Source of the DNA: Compostimonas suwonensis
GTDB lineage: Bacteria > Actinomycetota > Actinomycetes > Actinomycetales > Microbacteriaceae
Direction of reading: 5' to 3'
Assembly (NCBI RefSeq): GCF_002797855.1
Contig: NZ_PGFB01000004.1
Coordinates: 62,001-126,000, forward strand
Length of the DNA stretch: 64,000 nucleotides
In this document: positions 1 through 6,577 of the stretch, in pieces
Layout of the letters: every line of letters starts with the position of its first letter
How positions within the stretch are numbered: position 1 is the stretch's first letter
Notes under the pieces: generated by a model
The model's database searches: none
The model's input: the letters and a program-made list of their open reading frames with translations, nothing else
Told to the model about the DNA's origin: nothing
Program-made: the position numbers and the translations under genes

Positions 1-1019
1 AACTGAGTGGCGGCCTCGGTGTTCGCATCGGCCGTGATGACCCAGGAGGTCACGTCTCCGCCGGAGACGGGCCCGCCGTCGGGCCCCGAGAGGCTCGTGA
101 CGAAGCCGCTGTTCTCGGCGATGAAGCGCGGGTTGTCGGCGCACTCGGGGCAGGTCGGCATCGCGTCGTCGACGAGCCCGGCCATCTCGTCGAGGATGAA
201 GGACGCCCACATGGTGATGGCCGCCTTGCCCGCCATGTAGGTGGTCTTGGTGCCCGTGGAGTCCATCGCGCCGCTCACGGAGAGGTCGCCCGTGAGCGTG
301 CCGTACTGGGTGAAGGCCTCGACGCACTCGGGGCTGTCGATCGTGACCGCACCGCTGTCGTCGACGAGCTCGCAGCCGTTGGCGAGGGCGAAGAACTCGA
401 AGATCTGCTGCGTGTAGGAGGTGCTCGGGCTGTTGCCGGCCACGAAGCCCGCGATCTCGGGGCTGTTGAGGGTCTCGGCGGCCTTCATCACGTCGTCGTA
501 GGTCTCCGGCGCCGGCAGTCCGGCCTTCTCGAAGAGGTCTTTGCGGTAGATGACCGAGAGCGGGAAGCCGTCGCTCGGGATGGCCAGCTGGGCTCCGTCC
601 TCCTGGGTGAGGGTGAGTGCGGCGGGCGAGAACGTTGCGGGGTCGAGGTCGCTGAGCACGGTGGCCGTCGCCTCGGTGTTGACGAGCTCGTTGCTCGACA
701 TCGTGCGCACGGCGGAGAGGGGAAGGGCTCCGACGACGTCGGGCAGGGTTCCCGCCGCAGCGGCCGCCGTGATGAGCTGCGGGAACTGGTCTTCGTTGAC
801 GCCCACGAGCTCGACCGCGATGCCCGTCGACTCGGTGAACTGGTCGGCGGCCGCCTGAGCGATCGCCAGGCGGTCGGCCTGCTCCTCGAGGGTCCAGACG
901 ACGAGCTCGTTGTCGTCTCCTCCGCCGGAGCCCGAGGAGTCCGAGGCTCCGCAGCCGGTGAACGTCGTCAGTACCGCGATCGCGGCGAGCACGACCAGGG
1001 GTGCTTTTCTTCTCTTCAT
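1..1019 (-). CDS. Sugar ABC transporter substrate-binding lipoprotein (family 1), 3' end missing
   Basis: Extracellular solute-binding protein of the maltose/oligosaccharide type, which captures a sugar outside the membrane and delivers it to an ABC permease. Read from the ATG at 1019 it opens with two Lys/Arg pairs, a hydrophobic stretch and a lipobox ending T-G-C at about residue 23, then a Ser/Gly linker and the family-1 fold (ELVVWTLEEQ start of the mature domain, a YRKDLFEKAGL segment near the middle). The start is supported by an AGGAG ribosome site just upstream. The stop codon lies beyond the left edge, so at least 339 residues are present and the C-terminal lobe is cut. Permease genes would be expected to the left. 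Expression is probably controlled by the two LacI-type operators upstream. The transported sugar cannot be told from sequence. Confidence 0.9.
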   Translation of the reverse strand, partial: MKRRKAPLVVLAAIAVLTTFTGCGASDSSGSGGGDDNELVVWTLEEQADRLAIAQAAADQFTESTGIAVELVGVNEDQFPQLITAAAAAGTLPDVVGALPLSAVRTMSSNELVNTEATATVLSDLDPATFSPAALTLTQEDGAQLAIPSDGFPLSVIYRKDLFEKAGLPAPETYDDVMKAAETLNSPEIAGFVAGNSPSTSYTQQIFEFFALANGCELVDDSGAVTIDSPECVEAFTQYGTLTGDLSVSGAMDSTGTKTTYMAGKAAITMWASFILDEMAGLVDDAMPTCPECADNPRFIAENSGFVTSLSGPDGGPVSGGDVTSWVITADANTEAATQ

Positions 1020-1100
1020 CGAGAAACTCCTTGATGTGGGGTGGTTGCACAGAACGATGCTGTTTGTGTGTTGTGCGGTCCTGCGTCCTGAGCGACGCAG

Positions 1101-1145
1101 TGTTAGCGCTCGCATCCGGACAATCACCAATGTTAGCGCTCGCAT
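1101..1145 (-). promoter_or_regulatory. Two identical LacI-type operators
   Basis: The 15-mer TGTTAGCGCTCGCAT occurs at 1101-1115 and again, unchanged, at 1131-1145. The repeat interval is exactly 30 bp, about three helical turns. The core AGCGCT is palindromic and resembles operators of LacI/GalR sugar regulators (TGTnAGCGCTnACA type). The upstream copy overlaps the -10 box and spacer of the promoter at 1130-1157, and the other lies just downstream of the start of transcription, which fits repression of the sugar-binding protein gene. The regulator gene is not in this window. Confidence 0.8.
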
Positions 1146-1157
1146 AAGATGTGTCAA
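1130..1157 (-). promoter_or_regulatory. Sigma-70 type promoter of the sugar-binding protein gene
   Basis: On the minus strand a perfect TTGACA (1152-1157) is followed by a 16 bp spacer and TAACAT (1130-1135). Transcription would begin near 1123, giving a leader of about 100 nt before the ATG at 1019. One operator copy overlaps the -10 box. Confidence 0.75.
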
Positions 1158-1271
1158 GACACCGTCGGGAATCGATGGGGATTCGGTGGCTGGCGATCGG
1201 AGGGTCGCGCGGGTATGTGCCGAGGCTGCGAGGCGGCGAGGACTGTGCGCCGGGGTGCGGCTACGACCGGA

Positions 1272-1826
1272 TCAGGCCTGCCCGTCGCCCTCGAGAGGGC
1301 TTCGACGGTGGTCGAGGGTCGCGAGCGCCGTGTTCTCGATCGGGATGCGGAAGCGGAAGAGCAGGATCGCATTGAGGACCGTGAAGCACAGTGCCGTGAT
1401 CCACGCGCTGTGCACGAGCGGCAGCGCGAAGCCCTCCACGATCACCGCGATGTAGTTCGGGTGGTGCAGCCACGACCAGCGGTACGGGCCACGGGTGACC
1501 CTCGGCAGGCCCGGGACCACGATGACCCGGGTGTTCCACCGGCGTCCGAGCGCCCCGATGCACCACCAGCGCAGCGCCTGCGACGCCAGCACGAGAGCGA
1601 GCATGGGCCAGCCGAGCCACGGGATGAACGGGCGGCCGAGACCCCACACCTCCACGAGACACGCGATGAGCAGCCCCGTGTGCAGGAGGACCATGGCCGG
1701 GAAGTGCCGCTGGCCGTACTCCACTCCCCCGCGTGCGAACGACCAGCGGGCGTTCCGATCCGACACGATCAGCTCGGCGAGCCGTTCGAGGCCCGTCGCG
1801 ACGACGAGCAGCGTGTAGAGCATCAT
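1272..1826 (-). CDS. Isoprenylcysteine carboxyl methyltransferase (ICMT)-like membrane methyltransferase, type III PKS partner
   Basis: Integral membrane methyltransferase of the ICMT/phospholipid methyltransferase group, 184 residues with about four to five membrane segments. The C-terminal half carries the family signature, a Gly-Pro-Tyr-Arg turn followed by H-H-P-N-Y, which binds S-adenosylmethionine, and a Glu near the end of the last helix. The ATG at 1826 overlaps the stop of the preceding polyketide synthase gene (ATGA), so translation is coupled. An alternative ATG lies 12 nt upstream at 1838. In Bacillus subtilis the equivalent partner of a type III PKS (BpsB) O-methylates alkylpyrones; by analogy this protein probably methylates the polyketide made by its neighbour. 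The substrate is inferred from context. Confidence 0.82.
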   Translation of the reverse strand: MMLYTLLVVATGLERLAELIVSDRNARWSFARGGVEYGQRHFPAMVLLHTGLLIACLVEVWGLGRPFIPWLGWPMLALVLASQALRWWCIGALGRRWNTRVIVVPGLPRVTRGPYRWSWLHHPNYIAVIVEGFALPLVHSAWITALCFTVLNAILLFRFRIPIENTALATLDHRRSPLEGDGQA

Positions 1827-2893
1827 GCGTCGGGCCATTCGAGCAGCACGAGCTCGGCGCTCACACCCGGGCCGAAGGCGAAGAGCAGGCCGTGGGCGCC
1901 GGGCGCCGGGCGGGTCTCGATCGTGTCGGCGAGCACGTGCAGCACCGACGACGACGACAGGTTGCCCACCCTCTCGAGGGAGCCCCAGCTGATCGCGAGA
2001 GCATGCTCCGGAAGGTCGAGCACCTCCTCGAAGACCTCGAGCACACGCGGGCCGCCGGGATGCGCCATCCACTCCGTCACCGAGTCGCGCTCGAGGCCGT
2101 TCGCCGCGAGGAAGCCGTCGACCTCCGGGCGAAGATGGTCGCGGATGACGTCGGGCATGCCCGCGGAGAGCACGATGCGAAAACCCGTGCCCCCGACATC
2201 CCACCCCAGATCGCCCTCGGTGTCGGGATAGACCCTGCTGCTCGTGTCGACGATCCGCGGCCCCCGGGCGCCGAGAGCCTCGGCGCGCCGCTCGCCGAGC
2301 ACCACGACGGCGGTCGCCCCGTCGCCGAAGAGGCCGCTCGCGACGAGGTTCGCCATCGAGTCGTCGTCGCGCTGCAGGGTGAGCGAGCAGAGCTCCACGG
2401 ACAGCAGGATCGCGACGTCGTCGGGATGCCCCGCGAGGTAGTCGTGCACGCGGGCGAGCCCGGACGCCCCCGCCACGCAGCCGAGGCCGAACGACGGCAT
2501 GCGCTTGACGTCGGGGCGCAGGCCGAGCCGGGAGATCAGGAGGGCGTCGAGCGAGGGGGCCGAGACGCCCGTGACCGTCGTGAACAGGAGGAAGTCGACA
2601 TCCTGTGCTTCGACGCCGGCGATCTCGAGCGCGTCGCGGATGGCCCGCTCCGCGAGCAGGAGGCCCTCTGAGATGAACACGTCGTTGGAGACGGTGAACG
2701 AGTCGAGCGCCGCGTAGCTCTCGAGCGGCCGCACGAGGTGGCGGGTCGCGACCTTGCTCGAGGTGTGCAGCCTCGACATCACCGCCCGCTTACCCGGATC
2801 GCGCGCGATGAGCGGCGCGAGGTGGTGCGTGATCTCGGCCTGCGTGTAGACCTCGACCGGGAGCACCGGTGCGACGGCGGCGATTCGCGACAT
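1823..2893 (-). CDS. Type III polyketide synthase (chalcone/stilbene synthase superfamily)
   Basis: Homodimeric ketosynthase that extends an acyl-CoA starter with malonyl units and cyclises the chain to a pyrone or resorcinol. Length is 356 residues, normal for the family. The catalytic triad is visible: Cys139 in FGLGCVAGASG, His278 in WMAHPGGP and Asn311 in RVGNLSSSS; the GFGDGA-like loop appears as GLFGDGATA near 188-194. The ATG at 2893 is preceded by TACCGT (2900-2905) with exactly 6 nt between, so the transcript is probably leaderless. The gene overlaps the downstream membrane methyltransferase by 4 nt. Bacterial relatives make alkylpyrones, alkylresorcinols or tetrahydroxynaphthalene; the long-chain alkylpyrone type (BpsA-like) fits best because of the methyltransferase partner, but the product is not proven. 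Confidence 0.93.
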   Translation of the reverse strand: MSRIAAVAPVLPVEVYTQAEITHHLAPLIARDPGKRAVMSRLHTSSKVATRHLVRPLESYAALDSFTVSNDVFISEGLLLAERAIRDALEIAGVEAQDVDFLLFTTVTGVSAPSLDALLISRLGLRPDVKRMPSFGLGCVAGASGLARVHDYLAGHPDDVAILLSVELCSLTLQRDDDSMANLVASGLFGDGATAVVVLGERRAEALGARGPRIVDTSSRVYPDTEGDLGWDVGGTGFRIVLSAGMPDVIRDHLRPEVDGFLAANGLERDSVTEWMAHPGGPRVLEVFEEVLDLPEHALAISWGSLERVGNLSSSSVLHVLADTIETRPAPGAHGLLFAFGPGVSAELVLLEWPDA

Positions 2894-2934
2894 TTCCGCA
2901 CGGTATCACGCGGAGCCGTCGTCGGCATGACGAA

Positions 2935-2963
2935 GGGCCCGGCCGGTGGATGCCGGCGGGCCC
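2935..2963 (-). terminator. Probable terminator hairpin after the alpha/beta hydrolase
   Basis: GGGCCCGGCCGG (2935-2946) pairs with CCGGCGGGCCC (2953-2963) with one bulged base. It lies between the hydrolase stop (3032) and the polyketide synthase start (2893), both on the minus strand. There is no strong T-run after it, so the call is moderate. Confidence 0.5.
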
Positions 2964-3031
2964 GTCGTCGTGCTGTGTTCGTCGTGCGGCCTGTTCTCGG
3001 CGGGGTCGCCGTGCCTCCCGGCACCGCGGGG

Positions 3032-3913
3032 TCAGACCTCGGCGGACTCGCCGATCCGTGCGGTCTGACCGAGCCGTGCGGCCTGCGCGGGCTGCGCCTC
3101 CCGCGTCTGGCCCACCACGCCGTTGCGGGCGAGGAAGTCGAGCGCCGCATCGGCGACCTCACGCCAGCCGTGATCGATGACGAGCGAGTGGCCGCGGTCG
3201 TCGAAGACGCGGTACTCGTTGACCGTCGGGGCCTTCGCATAGAGCGCGAAGGCGGCACGGGACGTGACCTCGGGCACGGTGTGATCCTGCCCGCCGCCGA
3301 TGATGAGCAACGGCCCGCGAACGGCGTGCACGTTCACGGCCGCCGGCGACTTCGACGAGAAGTTCGCTGTCGCCGCCTCGAAGAGCGGACGCCCCGGAGC
3401 CGGGATCGCGTAGCGGGCGAAGAGCTCGTTCGACTCCTTCTCGGAGACGGCGTTCGCGAAGCCGCCGTGGAACCGCTTCGGGGTCTGCGACACCGCGCGC
3501 TTGCGGTTCGCCGGGTTGCCGAGCACCGGCAGGGCGTTCTTCAGCTGCACGAAGGGAAGCGGCAGAACACCCTTGATCTGCGCGGGATCGATCGCGACGG
3601 CGGCGACGGCCAGCCCCATGCCGAGGAGCTTCTGGGCGATGAGGCCGCCGAAGGAGTGGCCGATCAGCACGGGCTTCGAGCCGAGCGAGCGGATGACGCC
3701 GGCGTAGTGCTCGACGACCTGGTCGATGCCGACACCCGCGATCGCCTCCGGGTTGGCGTTCGACTCGGCGACCGTCGCGGAATCGCCCGGCCATCCGGGG
3801 GCCTGCGCGTCGAAGCCGTTCGCGCGGAAGAGCTCGACCCAGTTGTCCCAGGAGCTGGAGTGCATCCAGAGCCCGTGGATGAAGATGACCGGAGTCGCCT
3901 GCGTGGTGTTCAT
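3032..3913 (-). CDS. Alpha/beta hydrolase
   Basis: Soluble alpha/beta-fold hydrolase of 293 residues. The oxyanion-hole segment FIHGLWM is at residues 11-17, the nucleophile elbow GHSFGG gives Ser87, and the probable acid and base are Asp210 (GGGQD) and His242 (DDRGHS). The last 25 residues are Ala/Gln-rich and probably disordered. There is no signal peptide. The substrate is unknown; esterase, lactonase or dehalogenase-like activities are all possible. The gene is single, set apart from the polyketide synthase by a hairpin, and its upstream region carries two palindromic operators (3970-4037), so it is probably inducible through a TetR-type repressor encoded elsewhere. Confidence 0.85.
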   Translation of the reverse strand: MNTTQATPVIFIHGLWMHSSSWDNWVELFRANGFDAQAPGWPGDSATVAESNANPEAIAGVGIDQVVEHYAGVIRSLGSKPVLIGHSFGGLIAQKLLGMGLAVAAVAIDPAQIKGVLPLPFVQLKNALPVLGNPANRKRAVSQTPKRFHGGFANAVSEKESNELFARYAIPAPGRPLFEAATANFSSKSPAAVNVHAVRGPLLIIGGGQDHTVPEVTSRAAFALYAKAPTVNEYRVFDDRGHSLVIDHGWREVADAALDFLARNGVVGQTREAQPAQAARLGQTARIGESAEV

Positions 3914-3969
3914 TTCTTCGTACCCTTCGTCGTGGTGGTCATGGCTGATGAGTGGTCTGCAACATAGGT

Positions 3970-4037
3970 AGAACGTTCGTTCTTGTTATGATGTAACGGT
4001 ACCGCGGAGAGAACATTCCCGCAAGAACGAATGTTCT
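3970..4037. promoter_or_regulatory. Pair of related palindromic operators between divergent genes
   Basis: AGAACG-TT-CGTTCT (3970-3983) is a perfect palindrome, and AAGAAC-GAAT-GTTCTT (4023-4038) is a second one; 3970-3985 and 4022-4037 are also inverted copies of each other with one mismatch. Two sites of the same type in the 227 nt space between the hydrolase (leftward) and the membrane protein gene (rightward, 4141) suggest one dimeric repressor, TetR or MarR type, acting on one or both promoters. No such regulator gene sits next to them. Confidence 0.7.
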
Positions 4038-4140
4038 TTATTTTGATTGCCGACCTGTCCTGCACGGAGGTCTCGCACAGTTGGTGGAGGCATCCCGCTC
4101 GGCGCACGGGTACGGTTTCCTTGCGGCATATACTTTCCAC

Positions 4141-5052
4141 ATGGAAAACGATTCGGAGCACGCCTCTGCACCCGTGAGCCCGGCGCACCGTGCCGCCGAA
4201 CAGCTCGCCGCACGACGGAGGATGCGGGAACTCTCCGAGACGACGACCTCGCCACGTGCATACGCGTTGCTGACCCTTTCGGCCGCGCTTATGACCGCCG
4301 TCTTCGTCACCGTGTATCTGATCGCCTTCACAGGGCACGCGAGCGGACGGAACGGCAACGTCTACGCCGGATACTCGCTGTTCATCCTGCCGATCGTCCC
4401 CGAGCTGATGTTCACCGGGCTCCTCGCCGGGGCACGGGAGCGGTTCAGCGTTCGTCGCAGGAGAGGTGTCGCCGGGGTCGGCACAGCACTCGTCTTCGCG
4501 GGATTCCTCGTGCTGCTCCTGCTGGGCATCTCGCAGATCGCCTATCCATGGTGGATCAACCCGGTCTTCGGTGTCGTCGCGTTCCTGCTGCTCGGAGGTC
4601 CTCCGCTGCGCCGGCTTGTGCTCGAGCGCACGCAGGCGGGATATGCCTCCGAACGGCGCAGCAGCGAACGGTGGAGCAGCGAACCGCTGAGCCCCGGCAT
4701 CCGAACCATGACCGCCCTCATCGGCGTGTACCTGGGAGCACTCGCGGCCATGAGCTCACAACCCTGGTTCCCCTACGTCGGCATGGCCGCTGTGCTCGTA
4801 CTGGTGATCTGGGGTCTGCCGTTCGGCCTGCCACGCGCGGGATACGAATGGGGGCCGCTGTGCTGGGGCGCGTTCGGCCTCAGCACGGCGATACTATTCG
4901 GCCTGACCCTGGCGCTCATGCGCACCGACTGGGTGACCCCGACGGTTGCGGTGATCACGGGGATCGCCATCGCGCTCGTTATGATCGCGGCATCCATGGC
5001 CGCGTCCCTCATCGACGCGCCCATAGCGCCCGCCCGGCCAGGGAAAGGCTGA
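4141..5052 (+). CDS. Polytopic membrane protein of unknown function
   Basis: I do not recognise a named family. The 303-residue protein has a charged N-terminal tail of about 38 residues and then about eight hydrophobic segments, in two blocks separated by an Arg/Ser-rich loop near residues 160-180 that should face the cytoplasm. The ATG at 4141 follows TATACT (4129-4134) after 6 nt and has no ribosome site, so the message is probably leaderless. The next gene, a winged-helix regulator, starts 6 nt after the stop, so the two form an operon. Small DNA-binding proteins of that kind are often paired with membrane proteins whose synthesis they control. Permease-like or sensor roles are both possible. 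Confidence 0.65.
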   Translation: MENDSEHASAPVSPAHRAAEQLAARRRMRELSETTTSPRAYALLTLSAALMTAVFVTVYLIAFTGHASGRNGNVYAGYSLFILPIVPELMFTGLLAGARERFSVRRRRGVAGVGTALVFAGFLVLLLLGISQIAYPWWINPVFGVVAFLLLGGPPLRRLVLERTQAGYASERRSSERWSSEPLSPGIRTMTALIGVYLGALAAMSSQPWFPYVGMAAVLVLVIWGLPFGLPRAGYEWGPLCWGAFGLSTAILFGLTLALMRTDWVTPTVAVITGIAIALVMIAASMAASLIDAPIAPARPGKG

Positions 5053-5058
5053 GCCCGC

Positions 5059-5361
5059 ATGGCCCACCCCCGGCACCGATTGGATGACGCCTTCCAGACG
5101 CCCATCCGCTTCTCGCTCATGGCGGCGCTCGGAGACGACCTCGAGATGGACTTCGGGGCGTTGCGGGAGCTCCTGGAGTCGGAGAACTCGGTGCTCAGCA
5201 AGGCCGTCTCCTACCTGGAGAAGGACGGCTACGTGAGAGTGACCAAGGGATACCTCGGCACACGTCCCCGTACCTGGATCGCGCCCACGGCGAAAGGGCG
5301 CCGCGCCTATCGCGAGCACCTCCGAGCGCTCCGCGAGATCGCCGGCGACGTCCTCGGCTGA
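5059..5361 (+). CDS. Winged-helix DNA-binding protein (MarR/PadR-like, PF13601 type)
   Basis: 100-residue protein that is essentially one winged-helix domain. The opening (PIRFSLMAALG) and the recognition region (SENSVLSKAVSYLEKDGYVRVTKGY), followed by the wing and a PTAKGRRAYREHLRAL helix, match the single-domain regulators usually annotated as transcriptional regulator or winged helix DNA-binding domain-containing protein. It lies 6 nt after the membrane protein gene and is co-transcribed with it, which suggests autoregulation of that pair. The effector is unknown. Confidence 0.8.
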   Translation: MAHPRHRLDDAFQTPIRFSLMAALGDDLEMDFGALRELLESENSVLSKAVSYLEKDGYVRVTKGYLGTRPRTWIAPTAKGRRAYREHLRALREIAGDVLG

Positions 5362-5374
5362 GGACGTCGCTCAC

Positions 5375-5680
5375 TCACTCGGCCGGGCCCGCCGGCATCG
5401 GCATAACGACGTCCTCGAACTCGGGATGCTTCGACACGTAGGAGCGGAAGAACGGGCACTGCAGAACGGCCCCGGAACCCGTCTCGCGCAGGCTCGTGAG
5501 AGCGGTCTTCGCGAGCGCGCTGCCGACGCCCGTGCCCTCCGCGGCGGGGTCGACCTCGGTGTGGGTGAAGATCAGGCCGCCCTTCACCGGGCGATAGTAG
5601 GCGCGCCCGACGATCTCGCCGTCGAGCGTGGCCTCGAAGCGGTGCAGCGTGCTGTTGTCGCGGATCTCGACGTCACTCAT
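5375..5680 (-). CDS. GNAT-family N-acetyltransferase, YjdJ/NATD1 type
   Basis: Short acetyltransferase of 101 residues, typical for the YjdJ (NATD1, GCN5-related) subfamily. The strand RAYYRPVKGGLIFTHTEVDP is followed by the acetyl-CoA loop EGTGVGSALA, an adenosine-contacting helix, and a C-terminal CPFFRSYVSKHPEF segment characteristic of this subfamily. The ATG at 5680 follows TAGTCT (5687-5692) after 6 nt, so translation is probably leaderless. It is convergent with the winged-helix gene, with 13 nt between stops. The physiological substrate of this subfamily is not established. Confidence 0.87.
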   Translation of the reverse strand: MSDVEIRDNSTLHRFEATLDGEIVGRAYYRPVKGGLIFTHTEVDPAAEGTGVGSALAKTALTSLRETGSGAVLQCPFFRSYVSKHPEFEDVVMPMPAGPAE

Positions 5681-5734
5681 GTCGTCAGACTACCGGCATC
5701 CCGGAGCGGCTGGCATGCTGCCGGCATCCCGCGC

Positions 5735-6493
5735 TCAGACGCCCGTCGCGCCCAGCCAGGAGCCGATGCCGTACGTCACCGCGAGGGCGAGCGCGCCGCC
5801 CACCACGATGCGCACCGTGGCGCGCAGCACGGGGCTGCCGCCGATCCTCGCGCTCGTGACGCCGGTGATGACGAGGGCGAGCAGCACGGCGGCGAAGGTC
5901 ACCGGGATCCGCCAGGCGTCGGGTGGCAGAAGGATGGCGAGCATCGGCAGGACGCCCCCGATCGTGAACGCGGTCGCCGAGGCGACGGCCGCGCGCCACG
6001 GGCTCGCGACATCGCTCTCGACGATGTTCAGCTCCGCCTGCAGATGCGCGGCGAGGGCGTTCTGCCCGGTCAGCTCGGTCGCGACCGCACGAGCCGTCTG
6101 CTCCGAGAGCCCCTTCGCGCGGTAGAGGCCCACCAGCTCCTCGAGCTCCGCCTCCGGCTGGGTGCGCAGCTCCTCCTTCTCGCGGAGGATGAGGGCCTTC
6201 TGGGTGTCGCTCTGGCTGCTCACCGAGACGTACTCCCCCAGCGCCATCGAGATCGCGCCGCCGATGAGGCCGGCGAGCCCCGCCGTGAGGATCGGTGCGA
6301 CGGAGGACGTCGCACCGGCGACGCCCACCACGATCGCGGCGACCGAGACGATGCCGTCGTTCGCGCCGAGCACACCGGCCCGAAGCCAGTTGAGCCGGTT
6401 GGCGAGGCCCTCGCGATGCGGCTCGTGCGGGTGGGCGCCGGTCGCGGCATCCGCAGATGCATTCGGCGTGCTCGATGCGCTCGGCGTGCTCAT
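5735..6493 (-). CDS. VIT1/CCC1-family iron/manganese transporter
   Basis: Membrane protein of 252 residues in the vacuolar iron transporter family. After a 30-residue Pro/His-containing tail comes NRLNWLRAGVLGANDGIVSVA, the first helix with the family's conserved Asn-Asp, then a helix with GLIGGAISMALGEYVSVSSQSD, an acidic cytoplasmic region (residues about 105-165, Glu-rich, metal-binding in plant VIT1) and three more membrane helices, giving five in all. The family exports Fe(II) or Mn(II) from the cytoplasm. A TAGCGT box lies 8 nt before the ATG. The gene is monocistronic, between GNAT and the pnp terminator. Confidence 0.92.
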   Translation of the reverse strand: MSTPSASSTPNASADAATGAHPHEPHREGLANRLNWLRAGVLGANDGIVSVAAIVVGVAGATSSVAPILTAGLAGLIGGAISMALGEYVSVSSQSDTQKALILREKEELRTQPEAELEELVGLYRAKGLSEQTARAVATELTGQNALAAHLQAELNIVESDVASPWRAAVASATAFTIGGVLPMLAILLPPDAWRIPVTFAAVLLALVITGVTSARIGGSPVLRATVRIVVGGALALAVTYGIGSWLGATGV

Positions 6494-6516
6494 GTGCAGT
6501 CACGCTACCCGATATG

Positions 6517-6555
6517 CAGAACGGCCGGCCGGGAGGAACCCGGCCGGCCGTTCTG
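6517..6555 (-). terminator. Strong hairpin terminator after pnp
   Basis: A perfect 17 bp stem: CAGAACGGCCGGCCGGG (6517-6533) and its complement (6539-6555) with loop AGGAA. It lies 22 nt after the pnp stop on the minus strand and before the VIT1 gene. Confidence 0.85.
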
Positions 6556-6577
6556 ACAGACGCTAGACGCTGGACGC

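Noticed and set aside
1149-2671. Plus-strand frames over the PKS/methyltransferase pair
   Set aside because: Shadows with no domain; the minus-strand genes carry complete catalytic motifs.
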